Assembly (NCBI GenBank): GCA_018398585.1
Contig: JAGTTD010000018.1
Location: 7,819,501-7,883,500 of the forward strand
Direction: 5' to 3'
DNA: 64,000 bases
Source: Simmondsia chinensis
Taxonomy: Eukaryota; Streptophyta; Magnoliopsida; Caryophyllales; Simmondsiaceae
A program made the translations under genes and the position numbers. The first letter of the stretch is position 1. Each line of letters opens with the position of its first letter. Positions 32,341-44,300 of the stretch are shown one piece after another. Under the pieces are notes generated by a model. That model had not been told where the DNA came from, searched no databases, and saw only the letters and a list, made by a program, of their open reading frames with translations.

Positions 32341-32800
32341 TCATAGAGGTTCCAACGTCATTAATCACAGCTCTCATGGAGGCAGAGTTTTCACGCTAAG
32401 CCGCAAGATTGCGCTATGTTTCAACACGTTGCCTCTCGAAGGCTTCTCTCATTGTTTGTTGAACCCTCCAGTCCACTATCTCTAAATGACGCTTGATCAT
32501 AGCCATGAAACTCTTACAAAATGGCCATCGAGCCAAATACGTTCATCTTCTAGATGTCATCATCACCGCTACTTTTGCTACTGTGGCTGTGACTCATTTC
32601 ATCCCTTCGAGATATGGGACTTTGTTCTAGAGGACGCTCAAGTGGTGACCCAATAAGGGCTAAGCCTTCCAGTTCCTCAAGCTCTTAACCTCTTGGTTCT
32701 GACCATCGCAAATGGACGACAATTACATCGCCGTAATCCACGATGGGCGAAAGACAATAAAGTCTCATTTCAAGCCTCCCACTGTGGTCACCAAAAGGCG

Positions 32801-34193
32801 TGTTGGTCTATTTTGTTTCGAATGATGTATGTGTGGTCGTCATAAATGCGAATACAAAGCAAACGTGCAAAAGGGACTTACCGCGAGTAGGGAGTGAACC
32901 TAATTACGAACCACACGTCTTTAACCTCAAGCAATCACCGTTTTTGGAGAAAAGGTTGTGGTATGTTGGTGTATCTGACTTCAGTTATGCCGTGAGTTCT
33001 ACTTATGCTTCAATTAAGAAGACTTTATTAAGTATTTTTTGTGTGGATTTTACGTATTTTTATGAAAAAAAATTGAAGGATATGGACCTAACGTAAGTGG
33101 TAGTTACAATGACGGAGTAGGGCCTACAGACATCTTTCCTTGTACTCTTAAAAGTCAGGAACTGGGGTGGAGACAAACTCAAGAGCTCAGCAGTCTACTT
33201 ACAAGCCCGAGTCAATTAGGTTTTCAAGCCTAGCACCCTGTACTTATAATAACTTGAATGAGTTTAGGTCTAACAAAATTAAGGTGGAGTAAACGGTATT
33301 CAGGTCACTGGATTAGGACTAACACAATCAAGGGATAAGCCTTGGCCGTTAAAGCCCTAATTAATGAAGCGAACCTAAGTTCACCTAACTTATCAAGCAG
33401 TGACAGTAGTGTTAAGACCAACACAATCAAGAGACAAAGCCTTGGGCATCAAAGCCATAAGCTAAAGCCTCAAATCTCAACTTGTCAATTTGTGGGAACA
33501 GATTAAAACCGAAAAGTCATACCTGAAGCCCGCGAACTGTATTACTTTGGAGGTAAGTACAGCATAGATCTACGTCACGCTACGCTTCGCTAAGTTACGC
33601 TACTCCTATGAAAAGAGCACAAGGGTGCTATAAAAAATTTGAAGAAGTTTTGTCTTGAGTGCATGTGTACTACTTTGGACTAATGTAGAGTCCTTTATTT
33701 ATAGAACAAGAAAATAATGGCTGCTCCTAATTTCATGGAAACTTCACCCACGTCTGGTCACTAAGCTCTTCTTCTTCTTGCGCTTAATCTTCACCAACGT
33801 GTCTTGAGTTTTGGAGGGAAATGCTTGATGCCCACTTCTGTAATCTTAGTAGAAGGTCCCTTTAGAAGCTCCATATTCCCCTGAATTAAGCTTAAGGCCC
33901 AAGCAGCTGAAATTGTGCTCCAAGTAACTTCTTTGATCTTGGAAACTACCATTCTTGCAGCTTTCCTAGCAGTCCCTCGAGCTCGAGCTTATTCACCCTT
34001 CAGCCATCTCAAGCCTCGAGTGGCTGATACCCTCGTCAAGGGTTGTAATGTTTTCTAGGAACTTGGCTCGAGACGCCGTTACTGTAGTACCCAAGGATCT
34101 AAATTTCCTTGAGGAGAACCTTACGTGATAGCCACGTGGCTCTTTACTCAAAAACGACGCCGTCCTAACCCTGTTAAAATTAGGGTGTAAACA
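32801..34193 (-). repeat. Gypsy-1 5' LTR
   Basis: 1393 bp, same length as the partner. The minus-strand TATA (33691-33704, complement of ctttatttatag) lies about 500 bp from the transcription-start side. The primer-binding region is adjacent at 32775-32800. A 98-codon plus-strand frame (32800-33096) partly parallels that of the other LTR. Confidence 0.92.
33691..33704 (-). promoter_or_regulatory. TATA box of Gypsy-1 5' LTR
   Basis: Complement reads ctataaataaagga. It is also present in the 3' LTR. Confidence 0.55.
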
Positions 34194-34198
34194 GTGTC

Positions 34199-34313
34199 CA
34201 AAGATAACAAAACCTAGTGTTTTACATTGTTTGGTCTATAAAACTTAATAATACATTTGATATTAGTAATTACATTGTCATAGTTAAATCATTTAAGGAC
34301 CAATATTATAACA
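34199..34313 (-). repeat. Copia-2 3' LTR, inner part
   Basis: Continues the LTR interrupted at 18245. aacctagtgttttacattgt matches aacccagtgttttacattat in the right LTR, and it ends tattataaca against tattatagca. Confidence 0.9.
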
Positions 34314-34399
34314 ATTCTCCATTTAGTACCTACATGAGCTAACTATTGAACTTTCCCTAATAAAAAGGAGTAAAAGCAGTAATTGGATCATCTAAGATC

Positions 34400-34822
34400 C
34401 TAACTACTTTGAATCAAGTTGATGCACCTTATCAACTTGTCCAAAGTGGCATTCTTGGTACCCATATCAATGGGATTGTCTTCATTACTAATTTTCTGCA
34501 AACCAATAGCATTAGAATCCAAATAATCCTTCACAAAATTTCTCTTGATAGCCAAATGCTTAGTTTTATAATGATAAATAGGATTCTTACTAAGAGCTAA
34601 AGCAGTTTGACTATCAGAAAACAAAGTGGGTGGGACAAAATCCAGATTTATTTTATACAAAAGACCTCTCAACCAAATAGCTTTCTTAATGGCACCAGGT
34701 ACAGCTAAAAATTCAGGTTCAATTGTTGACAAAACTATCATTGACTGAAGTTGAGATTTCCAACCTATAGCTCCATCATTAAGAGTAAAAAGATAAGCAC
34801 TAGTTGATCTTCTTCTATCCAA
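34400..34822 (-). pseudogene. Copia-2 RNase H
   Basis: RRSTSAYLFTLNDGAIGWKS, QSMIVLSTIEPEFLAVPGAI, LFSDSQTALALSKNPIYHYK and KHLAIKRNFVKD are the copia RNase H blocks. Usual STTEAEYMA reads STIEPEFLA, and the end of the frame holds the equivalent of N-PADMLTK as NPIDMGTKN. It is continuous for 140 codons, ending 86 bp before the 3' LTR, and was once joined to RT upstream. Confidence 0.87.
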
Positions 34823-35039
34823 ATCCTCACCAAAGTCAGAATCAACATACCCACTAACCTAAGGTCTGATTTAGTCCTTCCAAAAGTAAGACCTAATCTA
34901 ATCGCCCCCTTAATGTAACGTAACAGCCACTTAACCTCATCCTAACGTTCTTTTCCAGGATTACTCATAAACCTAGAGAGAACACTCATAGGAAAAGCTA
35001 AGTCAGGCCTAGTACATATCATAGCATACATTAAGGAAC

Positions 35040-35901
35040 CTATAGCGTTAGCATATGGGATCTTTTTATTTGTTTCTTCTCTAACTCATTTGAAGGACAT
35101 TGTGTTACAGAAAACTTGTACTGGTTAGCTAACAGCAGTTTAACTGTTTTACATTCAACCATATTAAACCTATTCAACACCTTCTCTAAGTAACTTTGTT
35201 GGGACAAATGCATAGTACCAAATTCTAAATCCCTACTGATTTCCATGCCAAGTATCTTCCTAGGTTTACCAAGATATTTCATGCCAAACATAGCAGACAA
35301 TTTCTGTTTCAAATCATTTATATGATGCAAAGATCTACTAGCTAGGAGTATGTCATCAACATAAATCAGCAAATACAAAGCATCAGCAGTATCAACATGC
35401 ATAAAATAGAAACAAGTATCATGTATTGATCTATTAAAACCCCTATCTATCATGAATTGGTCCAACCTCTTGTCTTATTGCCTAGTGGATTGTTTTAGGC
35501 TATACAAAGACCTTTTCAAGAGACAAACATGATTTTCTTTCTTTGGTTCTAGTAACTCCCTTAGGTTGGACCATAAAAATCTCCTCATCTAACTCGCCAT
35601 GTAAGAATGCTGTTGTTATATCCATTTGCTCTAAATGCATACCAAATTTCGTAGTTAAGGCCATTAGAATCCTAATTGTGGTATGCTTAACAAAAAGTGA
35701 GAAATTTGCATTATAGTCCACTCCCTCCTTTTGTGAAAAGCCCTTAGCAACTAATCTAGTCTTATGCTTAGGCTGTCTAGATGGTGTTGAAGGGTTTTTA
35801 ATCTTAAAAAGCCATTTAAACCCAGCTAACTTCTTGCATAAGGGCCTAGGAACCAAAACCCAAGTTTTATTCAGCTTTAGACCCTCCATTTCCTCTGTCA
35901 T
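35040..35901 (-). pseudogene. Copia-2 reverse transcriptase
   Basis: The N-terminal frame (35500-35901) has EEMEGLKLNKTWVLVPRP, FKWLFKIK, RLVAKGFSQKEGVDYNANFS and LEQMDITTAFLHGELDEEIF. After a frame break at about 35480, the C-terminal frame (35040-35465) has LLIYVDDILLASRSLHHIND, FGMKYLGKPRKILGMEISRD and LSQQSYLEKVLNRFNM. The YVDD motif is intact. The lost piece between the frames would hold the SLYGLKQ block; the DNA still encodes a recognisable SLYSLKQ in a different frame near 35500. Confidence 0.9.
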
Positions 35902-36093
35902 AGCTTTCAGCCACTATTTAGAGCAAAGACCCTTTATAGCTTCATTATAGGTGAGAGGTTCAGACTCTATAAACTCTAAGGTTGAATTGAAAACATAAGC
36001 TATGAAATTAGCATGGCTAGCTCATCTTCAATCACAGGGGTTTGTTTTTCTTGGTAAAATGGTTCAAGGGGGTTAATTTCAAACTCATACAAC

Positions 36094-37119
36094 TCAGTCA
36101 AATTTCCTGGGATTGGTGGTAGTGACTGCAGTACCAGCAACCATTGTTTTATCCAAGTAGGGCATTTCGAACTCATTAAATGTTATATCCCTACTAATTA
36201 TGACTTTAGTCTTACTACCATCCCTAACTCCCACACAATAACCTTTCACACCATTTGAATAACCTAGAAAAACACCTTTTAATACCCTGGGATCAAGTTT
36301 TCCCTCAGATTGGTGTGCATAAGCAGCACAACCAAACACTCTAAGGCTAGAATAACCACTAAGTTTTCCAGTCTATCTTTCCTTAGGATGTTTAAAGCCA
36401 ATAGCCGAGGATGGTGATCTATTAATCAAATTACGTGTTGTTTTTACAGCTTCCCCCCAAAACCTTTTGTTAAGTCCGGTTGCAGATAACATGCACCTAA
36501 CTCTATCTAACAACGTCAGTTCATTCTTTCCGCTAAGCCAATCTGATGGGGTGTTTTCCTAACAATGTTATGTCTCCCAATTCCTTTCTTAGCACATAAG
36601 CTATCAAAGTTTGTATTCACAAATTCCAGGCCATTATCAATTCTAAATACTTTAATTTTTCTACTAGTTTGATTTTCAATAAGTTTTGTCCATCTAACAA
36701 ATGCATCAAAACATTCATTTTTAGTTTTCAGCAAGTATACCCAAACTTTTCTTGAATAATCATCAACTATAGACAAAAAAATACAATGCTTCACCTAAAG
36801 TGCGTACCCTTGCAGTTCCCCACAAATCAAAGTGCGCATAATCCATAAGAGACTTAGTAACATGCAAATCATATTTAAAAGCCAATTTGTGATGTTTGCC
36901 AAATATACAAGATTCATAAAAGTTAGGTTTAGAGACATGACCCTCCCCCAACCACCCTTTCTTACTTAGTTCAATCAACCCCCTCTCAAATATATGCCTT
37001 AGCCTTCTATACCATATGTTGGTCATGTCAGTCTTATTAGATTTAGCAACATAAGTTTTAGCAGGAACAACTTCACCTATAAGGACCTTCATTACCCCTT
37101 GACTAGCTTTTAAGGTCAT
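36094..37119 (-). pseudogene. Copia-2 integrase with GAG-pre-integrase region
   Basis: The zinc region reads WYRRLRHIFERGLIELSKKG (first His and one further residue altered) and continues to CIFGKHHKLAF. The core carries the first Asp in HFDLWG, the second in FRIDNGLEF and the Glu in IGLAERMN, so the triad is intact over two frames. The C-terminal part (36094-36339) has FGCAAYAHQSEGKLDPRVLK, GVFLGYSNGVKGYCV and IISRDITFNEFEM, as usual for copia. Frameshifts near 36790 and 36500 separate the parts. Confidence 0.88.
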
Positions 37120-37209
37120 ACCAACCCGATCTAGCTACCCTAGTGAAATCAAGTTCCTTCTAAGGTCAGGCATATGCCTAACTCCAACTAAGGTAAAGTC
37201 AGCACCATC

Positions 37210-37365
37210 ACCTAAGTTTGACTAACCCTATCTCACAAACCTTACGGCCATGATTGTAACCTAGTAACACCTTTTTGCCATCTATTGCTTTGTATTAATA
37301 GAAAAAAGATCTTTCAGATGTCATACGGAAACTACAACCTGAGTCCATAACCTATTTATGTGTAT
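37210..37365 (-). pseudogene. Copia-2 protease remnant
   Basis: VMDSGCSFRMTSERSFF on the minus strand around 37310-37350 is the copia protease active site. The following sequence (KVLLGYNHGRKVCEIG) is the flap region with a stop in between. Frame breaks follow. Confidence 0.7.
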
Positions 37366-38236
37366 TTAGGTCTGTAGAACAACTAACACGTCAGTAGATT
37401 CATATCCATCAGAAAACACAATATTATTAGCAGAGCCATTGCTCTTATTTTGATAAACAAAACAGAATTTCTTAATATATCTAAGTTTTCCACATACATA
37501 GCACTTAACTTTGCTGTAATCTTTTCTTGTTTTAGATGAAGATCTATTCTTACTCTTGTTTCTTTTCTTATCTTTATTATTGTTGTTGTTATTATCAAGA
37601 GTTTCTGTCTTACCCCTAATAGATAAACCCTCACCATTGCTACTATTAGGAGGATACTTGCTATCCCTCTTTAACTCAAGAATCTTGGACCTAAGGGCCT
37701 TGGTAACATCCTTAAGTGTTATAGTTTCACGTCCATATCTTATTGTGTCCTTAAAAGACCTGAGATACTTAGGTAAAGCACATAAGAGAACCACAGTCTA
37801 AATCTCATCATCACTTGTTACCTGAACATTTGCCAGATCCTAGCATATTCTGTTAAAGTCATCCATAGATTCTTCTAAGGGTCTAGACTCACTCATTCTA
37901 AATGTAAAGAAGGTTTTCATGCATAGTATCCTATTAGCCAAAGATTCTGACTTATAAATCTCTTCTAACTTGGCCCAAATTTTGGCTGCTATTTGTTCAG
38001 AACTAATCTAACCAATAACTGAGTTATCTAGGCTAAGAAGTAAAAAAACCAAAAGCTTTATATTCAATCTCAAGTTTATCTTTCTAAGTTAAGTTAGCAG
38101 GTTGTTCATTTGGAGGTAAAATAATGGTTTCAGCACCTTAAGCCATAAGAACAGCCTTCATCTTTAGTTTCCAAAGATTAAAATCATTTCTTCCATCAAA
38201 CTTTTCAATCTCAACTCTAGCAAATGCCTTTTTCAT
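37366..38236 (-). pseudogene. gag: Copia-2 gag
   Basis: A probable start ATG at 38236 gives KKAFARVEIEKFDGRNDFNL, the copia gag N-terminus. The central part is broken by stops and frame changes. From 37794 a 142-codon frame carries LLCALPKYLRSFKDTIRYGR, an Asn/Lys-rich stretch and the CCHC zinc knuckle CYVCGKLRYIKKFC, in which the usual His is Tyr-Ile and so the knuckle is impaired. It lies just inside the primer-binding site. Confidence 0.78.
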
Positions 38237-38273
38237 TTCTTTAAAACAGAGAACCTAAAGCTCTGATATGACT

Positions 38274-39343
38274 TGTTGTGTTTATAATGAGTCTTAAAGA
38301 ACAAATTTCCAGATCTTGCTATGTTAGGTTAAAACTGTGACTTATAACTTTGAAAAGTTCAGATCCACAATTTAAACTCAAGGTCTCAGCAAAATAAGCA
38401 GGAATATGAAAGAATCAACAAATCAAAATAAGAATACGCAAGATTTACATGGTTCGGCACCTCTAAACAAGGTCGTATTCCACGACTCCCTTCTATTGGG
38501 GAAGTCTCTCCCCTGATATCAAGAATCAAAGTGTTTACAGACCAAATGTAAGCAAAAACACCACAATACATCCAGATCTCAGGATTCTAAGATAGAAACC
38601 TAATAAACAAAGCAAAAGATGAGGAAATCTTACAAAGAAGCCTTAAAAGGCTTCAAAATGCTCAAATGAAGGAAAATCAAAGACCAACAAGTGTTAACGC
38701 CCAAGGATCTAGTGAATCGCCTTGGAATTACTAGAGAGAGGAGAGAGAAACACCAGAAACAAAAGAGAGAGAGAAAATGAGTCAGCAGATTAAGGTTTTC
38801 ATTGAGAAAACCAACCTTATATACCCAGAGGTCATAATCCATGACAACACCTCCTTGGCACGATCCTAGCCATTCATTTTAATTGCATCTAACGGTCCAA
38901 ACTTACCCAAACAAACACAATCTAGGGCGTTGGTTGCGCAACACGTGTCCAGCTCCTTTCTTCCAGATTTTGACACGCAACGCAGAAGAAAAGCTTCCTT
39001 TCGAACCCGTTTATTATACACAGGCAACTAGTGCATAAGCGAGCAGCACAGGCAGCAAGTACAGACAAGTAAATCATACTTCTAGGCAGGGACATTATTA
39101 TCTTTGTCTTCATGGTTGATCATTCAAAAACTTGAACCTAAAAAAGACCTAAACTTATACAAAATTACAACACATGCCATTTAGTACAAAATAATACAAA
39201 CAAGCCCTTAACCACTACTTTTTGTGTCCAAAGACAACAAAACCCAGTGTTTTACATTATTTGGTCTATAAAATTTAATAATACACTTGAGATTAGTAAT
39301 TACATTGTCATAGTTAGATCATTTAGGGACAAATATTATAGCA
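38274..39343 (-). repeat. Copia-2 5' LTR
   Basis: TGTTGTGT...TATAGCA, 1070 bp, ending at the target duplication ccaac. The TATA on the minus strand (38815-38823, complement of ccttatata) is followed by a start-site region. Confidence 0.92.
38815..38823 (-). promoter_or_regulatory. TATA box of Copia-2 5' LTR
   Basis: Complement reads tatataagg; conserved in the other LTR near 17770. Confidence 0.55.
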
Positions 39344-39502
39344 CCAACTCCAAAACATAATTTTTACATCAAAACTCGGACCCTTTCTGTTTAACGTGCA
39401 AATAAAACCCTAAACTAATAGGAAAAAGAAAAATACAATAAATCAATACCAAACCAAAATTCAAGAGAGTGAGCGAAGTGAGAGAGAGAGAGAGAGCGGT
39501 GC

Positions 39503-39921
39503 TGTCACGAGCCAAGGAACCGAGCAACCATTTTTCGCTTTTATTATTTTTTGTATCGATTATGTAATGTAAACAAAAAAATGTAAAATTAATTAGTTTG
39601 AATTTGAATTGGGTTTTGGGCGCCGGTTGGGGGACAAATGGGTTAGGCAAGGATTATTTATGTTTCAAGGTTGTATTAAGCATTAATTAAAATGTGGGTT
39701 AGTAGGGGGGTCTAGGGCCTAAGGTGGCCGGTTGTGTCTCCCTCCAAAACCTCTATATAATCATGTACCCAAGCTTGTATTTTACATCAAGTAATCAAAG
39801 TAAAATTCAAACTCTTCTCTCTCTTTTTCTCTCATCCTAACCGTCCACCTCTTCCTCTCTAACTTCTAAAATTTCTCTTCTCTTTCTCTAACTTCTCTCT
39901 AATTCTTTTCTTAACCTCTAT

Positions 39922-39953
<32 letters not shown>

Positions 39954-40000
39954 GTTCTTTCTCCCAAAGTTGTCCAAGTCACGGACTTACGTTCATGACA
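39503..40000 (+). repeat. Gypsy-2 5' LTR
   Basis: 498 bp. TATA box ctatataatc at 39753-39762, followed by a CT-rich stretch including (CT)n at about 39921-39955. The 3' LTR has a shorter CT run, which accounts for much of the length difference. Confidence 0.94.
39754..39761 (+). promoter_or_regulatory. TATA box of Gypsy-2 5' LTR
   Basis: tatataat, conserved in the 3' LTR near 44959. Confidence 0.6.
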
Positions 40001-40093
40001 AAGTGGTATTAGAGCCATCTTCCGATCGAAGAGGGCATATCCTATCCTTAAAACCCCATTCGGTTAAAATCGAATCAAAAAAAAAAAAAAAAA

Positions 40094-41220
40094 ATGGCTA
40101 TTACAAGAAGCAACGAGTGGGTCGATGCCGTAGACGGAAGGTTGGTCCGCTTGGAGGAAAGAATGGACCGCTTGGAGGAGCATGTTGAGCAACAAAGCCG
40201 AACTAGCACCGAGATGAAAGCCACCATGGAGAATATGGCGGCGGACATTAAGGTCCTAGCCGAAGCCGTTGGACGGTTGGTGAAGGCCTAAGAAAAAAGG
40301 CCTGAAGTCGAGACCGTGGCACCAACCATGGGTGCCCATGAAGCCACTGCACAAGGAGGGTCCGGGAATTATCCTAGGACCGGAGATGGGATCCTCCCGC
40401 CATCCGCACACTCCTCGGAACTAAGGACCAACCGTGCCCCACCTCGGGTCATGGAAGAAGGAGATTTTAGCCGAAGCCATGGGGGCAACCGTACATTGTC
40501 CACCCACACGCCGAGGCTCGAGATTCCGAAGTTTGAAGGTACGAACCCGAGAGCATGGATTCGTAAGTGCCTTAAATATTTTTGTTGGTACCAAATGCCC
40601 GAGCATGAATGGGTGGAATGTGCCTCAAGCCATCTTCATGAGCATGGGGACATATGGTTCCATGGGCTTGAGCTTAGGCACCCTCAAATGACATGGCCAT
40701 TTTTTTATGAATGAGCTATGCAAATGTTTTGGGGACCGATCACTTCAAGACATTGTGGTAGAATTTAATAAAATGTCTCAAAACAGGCTGGTAGAAGATT
40801 ATGTCTTGAGATTTGAAGAGTTGGATGTTGATCCACCATCCGACCTTAAGCGAGGCATACTTTGTCTCGAGTTTCATTAGTGGGCTCAAGCTTGCCATCC
40901 GAGCTTCCGTCAAAGCTAGCCGCCCTACCGACCTTAATATGGCCTTTGAACAGGCCAAACTCCAAGAAGTTGCCATAACCGAAATTGAGAACGCCACCAA
41001 ACCGATCGCCCGACCCAACTTTAGTGTCAGGCTCGTCCAGAGCAGCCGGACAGCGTCCTCGGCAGTGCCCCAGCGCTCGGCTCAGTCCCAAGGGACCGTG
41101 TCAAGGCCCAGCGGTGCCCGAACCGGTGCCAGCGCCTATGTAGGGCCCAGCGCGCCCAAATGAGAGCCCGGCCAATGCTACAAGTGTCACGAGAAGTACT
41201 TCCGGGGGCACGTTTGCAAG
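40094..41220 (+). pseudogene. gag: Gypsy-2 gag
   Basis: The start ATG at 40094 follows an A-rich leader; MAITRSNEWVDAVDGRLVRL leads into a coiled-coil (LEERMDRLEEHVEQQSRTST). A TAA at 40289-40291, probably from CAA, interrupts, and the same frame continues as EKRPEVETVAPTMG to about 40714. Core motifs are TPRLEIPKFEGTNPRAWIRK and WVECASSHLHEHGDIWFHGL. A frameshift in a T-run near 40700 moves the rest to another frame, which is then shared with pol: LSEAYFVSSFISGLKLAIRA and the zinc knuckle CYKCHEKYFRGHVC near 41177-41218. A TGA at 41161-41163 precedes the knuckle. The Gln/Ser/Ala-rich spacer before it is normal for this family. Confidence 0.87.
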
Positions 41221-41349
41221 AGAACATTACAAAGCATGGAGAGTGAAGAGATTGAAGATGAAGAACAGGAAGAGGAACCCACGGTTGAGGAGCAAAATGA
41301 AGGGGAAGAAAATGGGGCCATGGAAATTTCTCTAAATGCACTCTCGGGC

Positions 41350-44300
41350 TGAGTCACGCACAACACCTTGAGATTGAAAGGACAAATCAAGAAACGGGAG
41401 GTAAACATCTTGATCGATAGTGGGTCTACAAACAGTCTCCTTGATGCTAGAGTAGTTCGGGAGCTATAACTCGAAACTGTGCCAACCGTTGTAATGACCG
41501 TGACGGTGGCTAACGGGGAGAGCCTTGTTAGCTATCAAAAATGCCCGGGCGTGAGGTGGAAGGTCCAAGGCACAACGTTCGTTGATGACCTGAGGGTACT
41601 TGAACTCCGAGGCAGTGACATGGTCCTTGGGGTGGATTGGCTCCAACGCTATGGACCCGTGACGTTCGACTTCACCAACCTCAAGTTCGCATGCTTCAAG
41701 GAGGGCAAAACAGTTCGGTTGCAAGGCACATCCGAAAGAGCTTCCTTGCAATCCATTTCGGGTAAGGGCGTAACCAAGTTCCTTAAGAAGGCTGGACATG
41801 TGATGGATCACCTCTTTATGGCGATCGCCGTGGAGGTTCCCAATTCCATTACCCATCCGGAGATCGAACGCATCCTTAACCGGTACCAAGATGTTTTTGA
41901 TGAGCCGAGGACCCTTCCTCCTCCTCGCTCACATGACCACCACATTCCAACCTTACCCGATGCCAAGCCTGTGAACATAAGGCCCTACCGGTACCCACAC
42001 GGGCAAAAGAACGAGATTGAAAAGCAAGTCAAGGAAATGTTAGAGGCCTCCATAATCCAACCAAGTCGCAGCCCGTTTGCCTCCCCGGTACTTTTGGTCC
42101 GAAAGAAAGATGGGTCTTACCGTTTTTGTGTGGACTACCGACAATGAAACAACATAACCTTAAAGGATAAATTTCCGATAGCGGTCATTGATGATTTGCT
42201 CGATGAACTCAAGGGTTCTTCCATCTTCTCCAAGATCGATCTCTGAGCCGGCTATCATCAAATCCGAGTGTGTGAAGAAGATCAACATAAGACCGCCTTC
42301 CGGACTCACCAAGGGCATTACAAGTTCCGTGTCATGCCCTTCGGGCTCACTAATGCCCCCGCTTCCTTCTTAGCCATGATGAACGAGGTCTTTGAGCCGT
42401 ATCTCCGCAAGTTCGTACTCGTGTTCTTCGACTACATCTTGGTCTACAGCCCGGACCTCTCCGAACATCTTAGACACTTGACCAAGGTGCTTGAAACCTT
42501 GCACATGCATCGCCTCTATGCCAAGCGGAGCAAGTGCACCTTCGGCCAAGACCGGGTTGAATACTTGGGACACGTGAACTCAAGGGAAGGGGTTGCAACA
42601 GACGAAGGCAAGATCGAGGCAATGAAGAAGTGGCCGAGACCGAAGAATATCAAGAGCCTTCGAGGGTTCTTGGGGCTCACCGGGTACTATCGAAAATTTG
42701 TTCGCTGGTATGGTACCTTGAGCAAGCCATTAACCAACCTCCTCAAAGGGGGGGAATTTCATTGGAATGAAGAAACCGAACGAGCATTTGAGGCCTTGAA
42801 AGAGGCCATGACGATAGCACCGGTCCTTGCGCTCCCCGACTTCTCCAAGCCCTTTGTCCTTGAAACCGATGCTTGCGGAGTGGGAATAGGTGCGGTCCTC
42901 TCACAAGACGGCCGACCCCTTGCCTATCTCAGCAAGGCCCTGAGCCCACGCCATCTTGGGCTTTCGGTCTACGAGAAGGAACTTCTTGCGGTACTCATGA
43001 CCGTGGAAAAATGGAGACATTATCTTATGGACCACCACTTCATCATCAAGACCGACCTCGCAAGCCTCCATCACCTACTTGAGCAAAGAATTACCACACA
43101 GTTGCAGCTCAAGGGGATGTCAAAAATGATGGGCCTTCATTATTGCATTCTTTACCAAAAGGGAGCCGAAAACCGAGCCATGTATGCACTTTCGAGGCGT
43201 GATGAAGATGAAACTACCGCCACCTATGCCCTCATGACTACTTCGGTTCCTCTTTGGATGCACGAACTCGCCCATAGCTATGAGAACGAGGCTCCTACTG
43301 CCAAGGTGATAGAGCAACTTGTCCTTGATCCGACGAGCAACAAGCCTTATTCCTTTAAAGGGGGTCTTCTTCTATACAAGGGAAGACTTTACGCGGGAAA
43401 AGATGGAGGAATGAGAGACAAGGTCCTACAGGCACTTCATGACTCTCCTATGGGGGGTCACTCCGGATCCTTTGGCACCTTAATGAGGGTCAAACACTTG
43501 TTCTATTGGCCCAACCTCAAGAAGAGTGTTCGAGAATGGGTGGAGAAATATGATACTTGCCAACGCATCAAGCACGAGAATGTGGCCTGCCCAGGGCTCC
43601 TACAACCTCTACCCGTGCCCAATCAGGCATGGGAAAGCATCAGTATGGACTTCATCGAGGGGTTGCCCAAGGCCGGAGGTAAGGATGTCATTATGGTGAT
43701 CGTGGACAGATTTACCAAGTATGCTCACTTCATCACCCTGACTCATCCATACACTGCAAGCAAGGTGGCCCAATTATTCTTGGACCATGTAAGCCGACTC
43801 CATGGGTTGCCCAAGGATATCATTTCAGATCGGGATGCATCCTTCCAGAGCCTCTTTTGGAAGGAACTCATGCGCTTAGCCGGGATCAAGTTAAAAATGA
43901 GTAGTGCCTACCATCCGCAATCTGACGGGCAAACCGAGCGGGTTAATCAGTGCCTTGAGAGCTACTTCTGAGCCATGGCTCTCAACAAGCCGAAGCAGTG
44001 GTCCCAATGGCTTCCCTTGGCCGAATTTTGGTACAACACTCACTATCACTCTTCATTGAAGGGAACAACATTCCTTGCCCTCTACGGTTATGAGCCGAGG
44101 GTCCTCACACTTGACATCCCATGCATTTCCACATCCGGAGATGTGGAGGACTTCACCAACGAGAGGCAAAACTTAATCGGTTTACTAAAGGAGAACTTGA
44201 AGGAGGCACAGCAACGCTATAAACGACAAGCCGATCAACGAAGAACCGAGAGAACTTTTGAAGTGGGTGATTGGGTTTATCTGAAACTACAACCCTACAG

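Larger units (their letters stand above)
18246..34193 (-). mobile_element. Gypsy-1, Tat-type Ty3/gypsy retrotransposon with an antisense PMD gene
   Basis: Two 1393-bp LTRs enclose the element and gtgtc is duplicated on both sides (18241-18245 and 34194-34198). The minus-strand primer-binding region beside the right LTR is cgccttttggtgaccacagt; the polypurine tract beside the left LTR is the complement of cctcctttt. Order on the minus strand: gag, protease, RT, RNase H, a second RNase H, integrase. Integrase downstream of RT defines Ty3/gypsy, and the extra RNase H defines the Tat branch. Between integrase and the 3' LTR lies a 3.5-kb region whose gene runs on the opposite strand. A solo LTR splits gag. 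Without it the element is about 14.5 kb. All frames are decayed. Confidence 0.92.
17236..39343 (-). mobile_element. Copia-2, Ty1/copia element split by a nested gypsy element
   Basis: The duplication ccaac occurs at 17231-17235 and 39344-39348. The 5' LTR is on the right (38274-39343); the 3' LTR on the left is broken at 18245 and resumes at 34199. The primer-binding site on the minus strand beside the right LTR reads tcatatcagagctt, a slightly changed initiator tRNA-Met match. Domains on the minus strand are gag, protease, integrase, RT and RNase H in Ty1/copia order. Excluding the insertion the element is about 6.2 kb. The left LTR starts TA instead of TG, an apparent mutation. All frames are interrupted. 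It is the oldest layer of this nest because Gypsy-1 lies inside it. Confidence 0.92.

Noticed and set aside
41027..41408. minus-strand frames across Gypsy-2 gag
   Set aside because: Shadows of the real gag-pol frame.
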